Positions 13,101 through 25,100 of a DNA stretch of 64,000 bases are shown piece after piece. Source of the DNA: Quillaja saponaria (Eukaryota > Streptophyta > Magnoliopsida > Fabales > Quillajaceae); the NCBI GenBank assembly GCA_029379385.1, contig CM055608.1, forward strand, positions 32,471,048-32,535,047, written 5' to 3'. The notes beneath the pieces were generated by a model that saw nothing but the letters and a program-made list of their open reading frames with translations, had not been told where the DNA came from and made no database searches. A program made the position numbers and the translations under genes. Positions within the stretch are counted from its first letter, which is position 1. Every line of letters starts with the position of its first letter.

Positions 13101-16100
13101 AAGAAATTCTGACTTTATCACACAAATGGAATACATTGTAACACATGTTCTCAGACAGCCAAAAGGTGAGTATTACCATTAGGGTCTGGTTAACTGCTTT
13201 CTGAAAGACATCCATGGACCCATAGTATAACTGACATAATAAACGTGATGTGTGAATCATGATATATGCTTAGCCTCAATAGTTTTTAAAATGTAATTGA
13301 TTTTTTAATTTTGATAGTTACCACTCCAAATTGAGATGACAAATATATGAGCATGACCAGTACTCTATAGAATTCTGGAAACAGTTAACCGACCTTACAA
13401 TTTATATTAGAATACCAAATTCAACCTACTGCACCATAGCTAGCAAAAATTCATATATGGGAAGTAATAAGGTGGTACAAGGTAAGGTGAATTGCCAACT
13501 CCCCATGAAGAATCCATATCACATCCTCTCAGTCAACATTCACTAACCTCAAAATGCCACCAATATCAATGACCTGCAAGTCACATTCTATGCTATCCTT
13601 CTTGAATATTAGGTCAAACATCTGCACTACACTTATATGAAGGGATCATAACGCTATAACTTAAATTTTTATCATTGCTCAAATAGTTCACTTAACTCAA
13701 GACTGCATCCTGGACTTTAGAGGAACATCTATCCATGAATAAGCCTAAAACCTTTACAAGTGAAAGGACTGGAATGAATATCACCTATTGGGCATTGACA
13801 AAATTGGAAAATAGCCTGGAATATAGAGCACAAGCAATAAAACAAGAGAATACACAAAATAAAAGAGAAAGACACCCAGTTCAGATACCAACCTGAATTT
13901 CTACATCGATAGCTTTCACTTTTGCATGGTCGCTAGAAAGAGCAGCAATACCTTGAGCTTTCTAAGAAAATAGGAAATACACAAACTTAGTACCATGGAA
14001 ACCTTACATCATAGAATGGAGTCATGGAAATCAAAAGTTCACCAACCTTAAGATTATCAATATGGCATAAAGCACCATAGCACAATTCATCCTTAAATTT
14101 ACAATAGAAATCAACGTAATCAACTAACTCCAATTTTGTTGTCAACTGCTCGGATGAATTCCCAGAAATAGATGCCTGATCTTGACTTCTGGTTCCAGAG
14201 AACGTGTCCTTAAATTCCCAGGAGTTTCCCTCAAAATCATCATCATCAACATTGCCCAAATTAGAATCCAATATGATTGGGGAGGTCTGCAACCCATCTT
14301 CAATTGCTTTTGGTGTATAATTAGTAGAGTAGTTGGCATCTTTAAATTCCCAGGAATCATCATCATCATCATTGTTTACTGAATCAGAGTCTAATACAAT
14401 GTCAGTGACATGCATCCCATTTTCACTTGCTTTCGGCATAAGATTAGCAGTTGTCTGCTCAGCTTGACTGTACAAAGTTGATATCAGATCATTGATAGAT
14501 AAATTAGAACCAGCACCTTTGATACTGTTTCTTGGATAGGAGCTGGGAGCATTATTGGAGACATCTTGATGTACAAAGGGGTCATTGGTTCGAAGTTTTT
14601 CATCGCCGTATTCATTAGTCAACTCCATCCCGAAGGACAATGTATCCCTATGATTCTCCAACCTTATCTCACGCTTCAGCAAATACAAACAAACAAACAA
14701 ACAAATAAATAGAGAGAATTGTAATAAGAAGTAGAGCTGAAAGGAATATGCTTGTGAAGGATATATAACTAAAAGTCTTCTCCTTGACATTTTATACAAA
14801 GTGTGTGACAGAACAGAAACCTATATAATTTGCACATAACAGCTTGAAGTGTGGCCGAGGAGAAAAACAAAAAATAAAGTGGGCATCAGGATTAATTTTA
14901 CAAAATCAAAATCTGGTTATATTGGAAAGTTGCATTGCCTTGTTAGCTGAGTAGAGCCTAAATTATAAATATAAAACATTGTTGCACTCTTACAGGACTT
15001 TATACATCTTTTAGATCTTTTGATCAGAAAATGATGCAATCATAAGTAAAAAGAAAATAAACAATTAAATAGATGACCATCATCGTAACTAACCTCAAGT
15101 TTGCCACTGGGACCGGATGCCACTCCATCAAGAGGACTAATATCACCAATAACTGGACCTCCCTAAAAGCAAAATAAAGTCTGACTATATAGATCCTTTA
15201 ATAATCTTGACAATAATAGATGAACAAAAATTATTAGAAATCAAACTGACTCTTACCTCATGTTTTAGTCCAATGTCTATAAATGCATCCTTAAATTCCC
15301 CAAGTTCAATATCAGAATTGGTAATCTCATTGATTGGAGAAGTATCAAAGGTTTTGACATTTTCATCCTGCTTATTTTTGAAGCATGACTCTGACAAAGT
15401 ACCCTGTTCGCCCTTAGAACTAGGATCAAAGTTAAAGTCAAAGTCCCATTCACCAGATTTGTTAGAAATCTTGTCCAATTCAATGGACGAATCACTAGAA
15501 CCACGAGGACCTCCTCCATTAGATACAAGTGCTCCTACACTGGTGGGAGATATATCAGCTACCTTTGTCGTTTCCTAAACCAGTATCAAAGTATGAAAAT
15601 GGAATTTCCTATAAAATCCAAACTTCATCATACAGAATGAGGAATGAAATGAAATTGAAATGACTAACCGACTTATGCTTTGATCCAGGTTCTTGAAATG
15701 CATTTTCCCAAAAGTTCGCATTCAGCCCAGTCAAACCATCTTGTGAATTTGAGGTAATACCATCTTGTGATACAGAACTCTGGTTGAACTCAAATCCCAA
15801 ATCCCATTGACCAGATTTCTGGGAAATCCAATGGGATGAATCAAATAAATTACTGGGACTTTGTGCACCATTGCTAAACCCAAATGCATGTCCAGCTCCC
15901 TCCACAGTTTCCTGCTTTTTTTCATCAACCTGTAAACTAAAAGATGTCAGACTTGAGGACAAAATGAAGTTCCTGACAAATTCAGAGTTTATATGTAACT
16001 ATTGTCCTATTGTCAAAGCCTGCTAATGCTAAAAATGAAGTCAAGTCTCGGACAGAAACATTGATAGAAGTACACAGTACTTCTTAATTCAATTATCAGA

Positions 16101-17288
16101 AACCATCCCTTGTAGCGCATACACTAGTTATTTCAGAATATCAGCCAATTTGACAGCACAAAGAATAAGAAAAACAATGTATTATGGATTTACAATAATG
16201 GAACAATATATGCCTGGATTTCTTTGGTCTATCTGTGCCGTTGAATCAGACAGACCTTGCTCCTAATATGGAAAGTTTAATAAAAATAGAAAAACCATAG
16301 CTTCAAATGTTGAGAATAAGTAAGCTAAAAACAGATGTTGACTACATTTTGAGAACAGAAGAAACAAAAATCAGCTCCACCGTGACCGATACTATTTGTG
16401 CCAAGAGGTACGCGGCAAAAGAACATGAATATTCACATAACATGATTTCCTTACAGCAATCTCAGTAAATAAAGAAATTGATAATGTAAGCACAAAGAAG
16501 TTCCTTTTTTCCCCATTTACCTTTGAGTTTCCATTTTCGATACGTATTTCTGATTCTGCAACTTTGAATTCCCATCCATCGTCCTCGTCGTCATCAACGT
16601 CCTCATTTCCTTCTACTGTATCCGAATTCAACCCGTTTGTATCCGAATTGGGAACGTCAATGCTCCGTATGGAGCTGTTGCCATTGGAGGAGTTTGCTCC
16701 TGACAACTTCTTATCCGGCTCACCAAAAATCGAATTGGGCCCATTCTCAGCCTTGACCGGCGGACTCTGATTGTACAAATTCTCAAGAAGATCATTGATC
16801 TGAATGGACTTATTCGATTGAGATCCACTTTTCACAGAATCACCATTTTTGGATGAGAAGAAATTAGCATCATTACTAAATGCGAGATCCCCAGTACTGG
16901 GTTCCTCCTCCTCTTCCATCTCCCCGAAAATCGATAAAGGCAAAGCTCCCTGAGGCTTCGCCCAGTTAGACTTTTCCACCGCAGTCGGGCTCGGCTCCAC
17001 CTGAACCCGACTGAGTTCGGCTTCGTGGGAGCTGTATTTCTCTGTATGATCTACAGAAACCGCAAATAGGTCAATGGGTATTGAAGTTTCGGAGGGTTTA
17101 GAAGGTAATTGGGTGTGGGAGAGTCCATTGGAAAGCTCAAATCCTCCATTGATATGATTGGAATGGTGGATAAAGTCACCCCAGTCGTCCTCGATCTTCT
17201 TTGAATTGACGACATGATTAGGGTAAGGTACAAACTTGTAGTCACCAAAGCTCTCGTCATCGTCGTCCTCGGCTTGGTTGTCTGCCAT
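10114..17288 (-). CDS. Large acidic protein with synergin-gamma-like C-terminal domain
   Basis: Probable accessory protein of clathrin/AP-1 traffic at the trans-Golgi; that role is inferred. Exons from high to low: 17288-16521, 16262-16194 (least certain), 15929-15669, 15574-15257, 15162-15094, 14673-14047, 13961-13893, 12691-12530, 11136-10920, 10823-10488, 10208-10114. They join in frame to 996 residues. The start MADNQAEDDDDESFGDYKF is preferred over an in-frame ATG 48 codons upstream because the acidic start looks native. Residues 1-700 are low-complexity, acidic and Ser/Asn-rich, with WGDF, three WEFK motifs (about 236, 602, 645) and two INDL(L/I)xxLYxQ motifs (about 164, 554). Residues 705-996 are helical and ordered, ending HYFLKLANLWANLVSSDPPK, which resembles the plant synergin-gamma C-terminal family. 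The 14674 acceptor is weak. Family call is good; function is not proven. Confidence 0.75.
11839..12226. mobile_element. Non-autonomous DNA transposon (MITE-like) in an intron of the synergin-like gene
   Basis: Starts with GTTTTGAAAC (11841-11850) and ends with its complement GTTTCAAAAC (12211-12220), about 380 bases. Both ends are GC-rich, with GGGTCAACC and CCGGG-type words, while the centre is AT-rich. Imperfect flanking copies AATACCCA (11831-11838) and AATACCAA (12227-12234) could be an 8-base target duplication, as for hAT elements. A reading frame at 12091-12504 crosses the right end and is not a gene. Confidence 0.55.
12692..13892 (-). other. 1.2-kb intron of the synergin-like gene
   Basis: Lies between the exons ending at 13893 and starting at 12691. 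I looked for a further coding exon and found none that keeps the frame with good splice sites. The sequence is ordinary AT-rich intron. Confidence 0.55.
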
Positions 17289-18258
17289 AGCTGAGGGAGG
17301 GACTTGAAACTCTCCCGTGTCGGTCTCCCTGAGTTTTGTTGCGCAATTAGCTTTGGTGCTTAGAATACGTTTAGTTTGGGTTCGTGATGTATAAGATCGC
17401 AATGACCGATATGACGTGGATATGGGACCCACAAAAGTGAGGATTCATGTATGGATGCCGGAATCTGGATCTTGTTACTGACGGGCGGACCCGGCGTGGA
17501 GTCTAATGCATTTACATCAATTCGATCGAGTCGGATAATTGATCAAATTTGTTGGTGTCTAAATTGCAAATCCATTCGAGTTGAATATTAGATCTAATTA
17601 ATTAAATTTGAATCAACCAATAAATAAACTAAGGTTATGGAAGCACCTAATAATAATTAAAAAAAAAATTACTAATTTAACTAATTTTAAACTAGAGTTA
17701 GGGTTTAATTGATTTTGTTAGTAAAGGTTGAGGAGAAATTGATTTTAGTGTGTTTAGTTAGTTATTTGAAAAGTGATTTTCAATTATAAAAATATTTTTA
17801 CTAAAACTGTGTTATATTTTGTTCGAGTATTGTAAAAAAGTTACACAAAAAATAAGTTAAAATTATATTGAGTGTTTAACAAAAAAATAATTTTCAGTTT
17901 GAACTAAATATACTATTATAAAAACTAAAAGTGATTTTTAATTTCAAATGCTAAATACATGTTTTAAATACAAACCAAACAAGTTTTTAGAAAACATCAA
18001 GTATTAGGTGTAATGATAAGCGAGCTGTAAAGTGAAAACAAAAATTTTAACATTAAAATAGACAATTATTAAAAGGGTCATCTTAGTCATGATAGAGCTC
18101 AATAAATTAATTTCATAACAACACATGTGGAGAAACCGAAAAATAAAAAATTAAAAAAGTTAGAATCTCTATATCTAAGCAATATGAAAAATTACTATAT
18201 TAACACTTCTCTTACTCTAACACCATATTAAAGCCACACCCTTAATACCCACGTTAAT

Positions 18259-18343
18259 ACTCCTCAACTCCTCAACTCCTCAACTCCTCAACTCCTCAAC
18301 TCTTCAACAACTCCTCAACTCCTCAACTCCTCAACTCTTCAAC
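18259..18343. repeat. (CTCCTCAA)n minisatellite
   Basis: About ten copies of the octamer CTCCTCAA, with two CTCTTCAA variants and one short CAA slip near 18305. Frame-neutral, in non-coding DNA. Confidence 0.9.
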
Positions 18344-18348
18344 TATAT

Positions 18349-18430
18349 GTCTCCTAGATCCTACTTGCAAATATAAGAAAAGTGGAGTGGTGTCCGAGGA
18401 CTTTTTCCAAGGACCCGTTTTGGGACTACC
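18349..18430 (+). repeat. Dispersed repeat, copy 1
   Basis: The 24 bases at 18349-18372, starting GTCTCCTAGATCC and ending CTTGCAAAT, are repeated exactly at 21383-21406 in the same orientation. Weaker similarity (GTCCGAGGACTTTTTCCAAGGACC here) continues for some 50 bases. Confidence 0.7.
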
Positions 18431-19786
18431 CAAAATGCGGAGCGTGGGCCGCGGCGCTGCAACACGGCTCGCACTGCATGTTTAGGAAGTGACATAGGCC
18501 CAGCTTCTGGCCCGTTTAGGCCCAATCCGTGAGGGCATGTGTGTTTGTTTTTAAAATTTTATCATTTGTCTTCCCTAAAAATTCTCATATTGCCTCAACC
18601 AAAAATCTCAAACTGCATGTCCTCTTTATTCCCAGCATGTTCTTGGTCCAAATTGTAAAAAAAATTGATCATTAAGCTTGCCAACGGTCCAAAATTTCGA
18701 ATTTTTTTTCTCTTTCCTGCAACGGTAAAATAAAATTTTTTTTTTACTTATTCCTACCTCTATAATACCATATTTTATTCTCCAAATTTCACACCATTCT
18801 CGAATTACTTCATATGCTTCAATGTTTTCTTTCTATTTAATATTTTAATCTCCGATTTTGTTTACAATTTTTCTCTCACCTATTTAAAGAAAAATTCTCA
18901 ATATTTTCAAGGTATGATAGTTTTATTCCTAATTCATTATGTTATTCATATAAAATTTATTTTGTTATTTTATTTTAAAAAATAACTTTCAGTACCATTG
19001 TAGATATTGCATCACCATATAATAGTGCAAAAGGATGATGACTTTCTTTCTGCAACCACATTATTAGTTGTTGCAGTATATACTTCTTGATACCTTGCAA
19101 AGTATATGACAAATTTTTGTGTGTAGAAACTCACAACAAACAAGATTCATGTGAGTAGAAGATTTAGATGGTAATCCTATTCATTGTTGTCAACAGCCTT
19201 TAAGATTGCATGCCTTTTAAGATTCCTTCCGAAAAGATTTATTATCCTCACTCCCTCAACTAAACAAAATGTGGTACTTTTTAGGAAACAATTTGGGTGC
19301 GTTTGGATTAATAGCGAGTCGGAGATCATGATAAGTTATATGAGTATTGTTTATGACACTAATAGAATATTAAAAGAAAGACATGTATTATCGATTATGT
19401 CTTATTACTGTTGGAATAGACATGAATTCAGGCTCAATTGACGTGATGTCAAGTGCTAACAACCTTAAACAACTTATGTGTTTGTCTCAACAGAGTGTTG
19501 CATATTTCTTGTAATGTATGATTTGAAGCTTTTTTTTCTCTACCAAATATATTAGCATAGCGACCATTTCCATAATTTGAATAGATTTTGTTGGTTTCAG
19601 TTGATACCATTGTTCGAAAATTTGATAGATTTACAAGAAACATAGCAATCAACCAGACACGTTGGCACCTCCTTCTGCCACTCATCACCACTTCAACATT
19701 CTTTATATAACTTTCCCCGTACAAAACACCATTGCACTTGAGCAACAGCCCAAAAGTTGCCAATTACTCAAAGCTTTTCTGTAAGA

Positions 19787-21054
19787 ATGGCTTCTGATGG
19801 AAAAACTGTTCCTCAACAAAAGCAAGAGACACAGCCCAGCAAAGAGGATGTCATGGACCGAACCCCACAATTCACAAGCCCTGGATACAAGCCTTCAAAT
19901 AAGCTTCAAGTACAGTGGTCCTCTGAATTTCACATTTCTGAACATAAGCATGCATATATCTTGACTTTTGTTTGGCATAAAACAGAGACTTTTCTAACAT
20001 ACAAACTTTTTATTTCAGCTGAGATTTGAGCAATTTTCTTGTTTTAATCATTTCCCTTTCAGGGAAAGGTAGCACTGGTGACTGGTGGTGACACAGGGAT
20101 AGGGCGAGCTATCTGCCAATGTTTTGCACTAGAGGGTGCTACTGTGGCCTTCACATATGTGAAAGCACAAGAAGATAAGGACGCACAGGACACGCTAGAG
20201 ACAATTAGGAAGGCCAAGACTCCAGATGCTAAGGAGCCTGCAATAGCAGCCAATTTGGGTTATGATCAAAATTGCAAGAGACTTGTTCATCAAGTTGTGA
20301 AGGCATATGGCCAGCTTGACATTTTGGTTAACAATGGTGCTGAGCCGTACCAATCGAGCTTGAGGAGATAAGCGAAGAGAGGGTTAAGATTGTTTTCAGG
20401 ACCAATATCTTCTCCTACTTCTTTATGGTCAGGTAAGATATGGTCTAAATTCTCAGAAATTGTTAAATTTTCTGAGTAAGTTATTCTTGTTTGACTAAGC
20501 TTATAACAGAGGCTTCTGATGATTATTTATAGGCATACTCTGAAATGTATGAAGGAAGGAAGTGCCATTATCAATACTACATCGGTGACTGCATACAAAG
20601 GGAATGATATGCTGGACTATACTGCTACTAATGGTGCTATTGTGGCATTCACTAGAGGTCTGGCACTTCAGCTTGCGGGGCAAGAGGATTCGAGTTAATG
20701 GCGTTGCTCCTGGAACCATCTGGACCCCATTGATTCCAGGCTCGATAAGTGAGGGGTTGGAAACAGCTAACTTAGGCACAGAGGTGCCAATGAAAGGAGC
20801 TGGCCAGCCTAGTGAAGTTGCTCCTTCCTTTGTGTTTCTTGCCAGCAATCATTACTCTTCCGACATAACTGGCCAGGTCCTCCACCCTAATGGTAAAAAA
20901 CCTTTCAAACTTCAACCATTAGGATTTACTTCATTGAGTATATGTCTCAATAGTTTTGTACATCATACTAGATACATTTATATCGATTTTAGTCGTACGA
21001 GTATAAATTTTCTTTTTCTCATATTTTGCAGGTGGGACTGTAGCGAACGCTTGA
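19787..21054 (+). pseudogene. Decayed SDR gene (glucose/ribitol dehydrogenase homologue type)
   Basis: Tandem paralogue of the intact gene at 23853, with matching exons at 19787-19909, 20063-about 20433, about 20535-20891 and 21032-21054. Compared with that gene it has: a 4-base deletion near 20359, after the TCGAGC that follows the NN(A/G)AE block, which shifts the frame and brings in TAA within a few codons; a 1-base insertion near 20680 (GCGGGGCAAG against GTTGGCAAG); several 3-base deletions; and catalytic Lys changed to Asn in the YxxxK motif (DYTATN, about 20617-20634). The glycine motif TGGDTGIGR and the last exon remain. No functional enzyme can be made by normal splicing. Its upstream region still has a TATA box but has lost the RY and G-box words present upstream of the intact copy. 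A truncated protein of about 140 residues (Rossmann half only) is formally possible. Confidence 0.85.
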
Positions 21055-21895
21055 TGGTTGTGGAGAGAGCAGAGTTACTGGTGTTGTATATATATAGTGT
21101 TTCATATGGTGAGTGGCTATGTAACGATGGACTGCATGTGTTCCGTTCTATCATGTATGGGTTAAGTACAGTGTTCTAGTTTATAAGGGCAATTAGAGGG
21201 AATGTACTTTTGAAAGTAGACAAATAAAAATGGCGAAGAAATGCACTTGTGAATAAATAAACAGTACTTACGAGACAAAGCATATTGATTGGGTATGGTT
21301 TGGATGCCATGAAGGTTTATCCATGATATTCTGCAGTGTCAGTCATAGGAGGGGTGGTACGTAGGGGTTTATTAATGATATGTGTCTCCTAGATCCTACT
21401 TGCAAATTTTAGAAAGGTCGATCGGTATCCAAGGACTGTCTCCAATTCGGTCCCTTGTAACACCTTGTGTTTACTGTCACCTGCCAATGAGACCGGTTCT
21501 AAATCCTTTTAGCTACCAATTTTTCTTACGGAGACACGGGTGATCCCCTATTAGTTGAGAGTTCTTCTTACCAAAAAAAATAAAAAGTTTCGAAACAGAA
21601 CACAGAACTGCAGAACACATTCCTTTTCCTCTTCTATTTTGGGGAAGTGTCGTGTGTTGAAACATAACACACAACAGTTCCCACCTAAACGGAGCTTAAG
21701 AGACTACAAATTCTGATCCATGCATTCTACTTGTAAAACGAGAACAGCGCATGCAACAGTGCAAACATGTTCTCGTCAATCACAAATATGCTAAGCATTT
21801 ATCAAGTTAGATTAGAAGCCTCTTAACACATATAATCATACAACACAAGAAAGGAAGGCAGGAAGGCACAGAATTAATTGTCAACTGGCCTATCA
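21055..21895. other. Intergenic: tail of duplicated SDR unit and 3' side of GPI gene
   Basis: Similarity to the 3' flank of the intact SDR copy continues to about 21370. The dispersed repeat follows at 21383. The rest is 3' flank of the GPI-protein gene on the minus strand. No gene seen. Confidence 0.55.
21383..21460 (+). repeat. Dispersed repeat, copy 2
   Basis: The 24-base core at 21383-21406 is identical to 18349-18372 and in the same orientation; the following 50 bases are alike but diverged (TATCCAAGGACTGTCTCC). With copy 1 it brackets the SDR pseudogene and its promoter. Confidence 0.7.
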
Positions 21896-22847
21896 TCAGC
21901 ACACTAAAACAAGAACCAACCCCAACAAAACAGACACCAAGAAATGACCAAACCCAAGTTTTGAAACCAAAGAGTCTGCACTAGATGATAAACTCCCAGT
22001 ACTTGTACTGGTGCTCAAAACCACCACAATCCAATCATCCTCAGAACCAATTCCAGCCCCAGTAAACCTTGAATCATTCAAGTATCTCACATAAGGCGAG
22101 CGAGTGTAATTAGTAAGCACAAGTGTTGGTACCAACTTCGGCACACAAACCAGCATCACAACACCGTCTATGGTTGTGTTAATATTAACTTTGCACTTCT
22201 TCAAGGGCTTGGGGTAGCTAGAGATTTGTGTCTGGGAGCCAGAGGCACTAGTGGTGGTGGTAGTGGTAGTAGTGCAGCGTTGATCCTCTATTTGATCAGC
22301 AATTTCTTCAGCAAGACACTCCGCTTTGTCATTCTTGGCAAGACCGGATAGGTTCAGAGAAGTCCTGAAACTGTTGAGGCCTTGAAGAAGATGATCTTCA
22401 ACATCTGCAATTAATTATAATATACCCACACATGGCAATATAGTTAATCAGTACAATATGTATATGCAAGAATTAACTTAATTCAGTAAAAAAGGGGATT
22501 CAAATGGGTAGATAAGCAAAGTAATTACTGGGTGATTTTATATGGTATGGGGGAAACAAAAAACACAGAAGCATGTTCAAATTAACTAACATTCTGTTAC
22601 TTATGATCTGCTCGTTTAAAACTGTACCTATAGAACTTTTTAAGGAGAAAGAAAAATTAATGCTGAACCACCAAATTTCTAACTTAACTATCTCATAGCC
22701 TCAATTAACAACTAAGAAAAACACAGAGACAGCGAAAAGTGAGAGTAAGAGAGAGTGAGTACCATTGCAGTGCACTACATGGGAGAGGAAGAAAAAAGCA
22801 TGTGCGAGCACAATGACAAAGAGGCTAAGTTTGGAAGAGGCTGCCAT
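21896..22847 (-). CDS. GPI-anchored glycoprotein of the At5g19230 type
   Basis: Plant cell-surface protein of unknown function. Two exons, 22847-22763 and 22404-21896, give 197 residues. Residues 1-27 are a clear signal peptide (hydrophobic core LSLFVIVLAHAFFFLSHVV, then HCN). The mature part has family blocks LNSFRTSLNLSGLAKNDKAE and LVLTNYTRSPY, then TGAGIGSEDDWIVVVL, several N-glycosylation sites (NLS, NTT, NYT, NDS) and a Thr run (CTTTTTTT). A Ser-rich linker (SSSADS) precedes the terminal hydrophobic tail FGHFLVSVLLGLVLVLVC, a typical GPI-anchor signal. It sits between the two SDR copies on the opposite strand, so either it was already there when the SDR unit was copied or it arrived later. 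Family call is firm; role unknown. Confidence 0.88.
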
Positions 22848-23852
22848 GTTTGGAGTATAAACTACAGAATATTACTAATTAGAGAAGAGATCAACGTTAT
22901 GAAAGTTTACAGATGAAACTTACCAAAGAAGGATTCAAGAATAGGAAGCAGAAGATGGGTTTTCAAGTGTTAGACGGTTTATAGCTAGTTTCTCTGAGAT
23001 TTTGAATTTGGATATGAATCTGCTTTCAGACAAGCCTTGTAAGTTCAGGTTTTTAAAAGTGTTAGTTATACAGGCAGACAAATGGAGGCAGACTGGTGCT
23101 GGTTCTTGTACGTGTCAGCCATGCAAAATACTAATATTTATAAAGGTCCAACAGTTTTTCTCCTTTTTTTTCTTTTTCTTTTTTTGGGGCAGAGCTAGAG
23201 AGTTCGTTGTCCAGAACAGGTCATTCTCTCATTTGGATCAATTAGCATATTTAGATAGTCACTAATGCAGTAATCGAATTCTCGTTTATGTGTTTTTTTT
23301 TTTTCGAGTCCTGCTGTAGGTCTGTTAATTTATCAATCAGATCGACGGAAAGTTAATTATATCGAAACTAAATTTTTTTTATTAAAATTTAAATTCATAA
23401 AATCAGAAAATGATAAATAAACTGTCAACTATTACGCAGAATTCATTATATGTTTTACGTCTAAAGGTAAAGAGACAATCTTTTGAATCATAGAGAAGCA
23501 TTGACAAGCATTCATAATTCGTAGCAAATTTTACAAATCTTCACTAATCAAGCTAACACAAAGGATCGATCACCTTAGGGAGATCAAGACACCGACAAAC
23601 GCTGGCGTAGGTCCATGGTATCCGTTTCTACAGACGTGTCAGCTGCATGCAATCAACTGGACACATTGGCACCTTCTTCTGCCACTCCTCACCACGTGCA
23701 TTTTCAACATTCTTTATATACACCCTTTCCCTGTACAGAACACCATTAAACTTGAGCTTTCTCGCTTACCCATTTGAAAACTCACTTTCAACTAGCCTCA
23801 TTCCCAGCAACAGCCCAAAAGTTGATAAAGTACTCGAAGCTTTTCTGTAAGA
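22848..23852. other. Intergenic between divergent GPI gene and intact SDR
   Basis: Holds both promoters. The duplicated SDR unit starts near 23648. T runs occur at about 23157-23184 and 23296-23304. A small open frame at 23002-23265 runs through the T run and has no coding character. Confidence 0.55.
23646..23720 (+). promoter_or_regulatory. Seed/ABA-type promoter motifs of the intact SDR: RY, G-box, TATA
   Basis: An RY word CATGCA (23646-23651), a G-box CACGTG (23693-23698) and a TATA box TATATA (23715-23720) lie about 205, 155 and 135 bases upstream of the ATG. RY words bind B3 factors such as ABI3/FUS3, and G-boxes bind ABF/bZIP factors, in seed-maturation genes; this SDR family is known from seeds. 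The matching flank of the pseudogene reads CATAGCAATC and CACCACTTC, so both words are lost there. Function is inferred. Confidence 0.55.
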
Positions 23853-25100
23853 ATGGCTTCTTACGGCAAAACTTTTCCTCCACAGCCTGGCAAAGAGTAT
23901 GTCATGGACCCAACCCCACAATTCACAAGCCCTGGATACAAGCCTTCAAATAAGCTTCAAGTACAGTGGTCCTCTGTATTACACATTTCTGAACACAAGC
24001 ATGCATATAACTTGACTTTGTTTGGCATAAAACAGAGACTTTTCTAACATACAAACTTTTTATTCAGCTGAGGTTGAGCAATTTTTTGTTTTAATCCATT
24101 TCCCTTTCAGGGAAAGGTAGCACTGGTGACTGGTGGTGACTCAGGGATAGGCCGAGCTGTATGCCACTGTTTTGCTCTAGAGGGTGCTACTGTGGCCTTC
24201 ACATATGTGAAAGGACACGAAGATAAGGAGGCGCAGGACACGCTAGAGATAATGAGGAAGGCCAAGACTCTAGATGCTGAGGAGCCTATGGCAATAGCAG
24301 CCGATTTGGGTTACGATCAAAATTGCAAGAGAGTTGTTCATCAAGTTGTGAAGGCATATGGTCGGATTGACATTTTGGTTAACAATGCCGCTGAGCAGTA
24401 CAAATCGAGCACTATTGAGGAGATTAGCGAAGAGAGGCTTGAGAGGGTTTTCAGGACCAATATCTTCTCCTACTTCTTCATGGTCAGGTAAGATATGGTC
24501 TAAATTCTCAGACATTGTTAAATTTTATAAGTAAGTTATTCCTGTTTGACTAAGCTTATGACTAGAGGCTTCTGATGATTATTTATAGGCATGCTCTGAA
24601 ATGCATGAGGGAAGGAAGTGCCATTATCAATACTACATCAGTGAATGCATACAAAGGGAATGATGAACTGTTGGACTACACTGCTACTAAGGGTGCTATT
24701 GTGGCATTCACTAGAGGTCTGGCACTTCAGCTTGTTGGCAAGGGGATTCGAGTTAACGGTGTCGCCCCTGGACCGATCTGGACCCCATTGATTCCTGCCT
24801 CGATGGGTGAGGAGGAAACAGCTAACTTCGGCGCTGAGGTGCCAATGAAAAGAGCTGGCCAGCCTAGTGAAGTTGCTCCTTCGTTTGTGTTTCTTGCCTG
24901 CAATCATTGCTCTTCCTACATAACTGGCCAAGTCCTCCACCCCAATGGTGAAAAACCTTCCAAACTTAACCATTAGGATTTAGTATGTGTCTCAATAATT
25001 TGTACATCATAGTAGCTACTTTTATATCTATTTTATCAGCGTAAATGTAAATTTTTCTTCTTTTTCCTATTTTGCAGGTGGGACTATAGTGAACGCATGA
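23853..25100 (+). CDS. Short-chain dehydrogenase/reductase, glucose and ribitol dehydrogenase homologue
   Basis: NAD(P)-dependent oxidoreductase of the classical SDR fold; family members reduce aldehydes and accumulate in maturing seeds. Exons 23853-23960, 24111-24487, 24589-24947 and 25078-25100 join to 288 residues, the usual length. The N-terminal extension with PQFTSPGYKPSNKLQGKVAL is typical of the family. The cofactor motif is TGGDSGIGR, the structural motif is NNAAE, the catalytic Ser lies in INTTSVNAYKG, and the catalytic pair is in DYTATK (YxxxK). The last exon codes only seven or eight residues (GGTIVNA), the family's usual end. It is the intact member of a tandem pair, the upstream copy being a pseudogene. 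Likely Arabidopsis relatives are At3g05260 and At1g54870 (from memory). The exact substrate is unknown. Confidence 0.92.

Larger units (their letters stand above)
17289..19786. other. Intergenic region with a minisatellite and a dispersed-repeat copy
   Basis: 2.5 kb between the diverging synergin-like gene and the decayed SDR copy. It holds the synergin-like promoter (17289-17500), AT-rich filler, an octamer minisatellite at 18259-18343, and from 18349 a segment also found after the SDR pseudogene. A GC-rich patch at about 18430-18540, with two GGCCCA-type words, stands out. The duplicated SDR unit begins near 19645, with a TATA box TTATATAA at 19703-19710. No gene seen. Confidence 0.55.

Noticed and set aside
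17289..17432. 48-codon N-terminal extension of the synergin-like protein
   Set aside because: The added sequence is Ser/Thr/Arg-rich and unlike the acidic family start; more likely 5' untranslated region.
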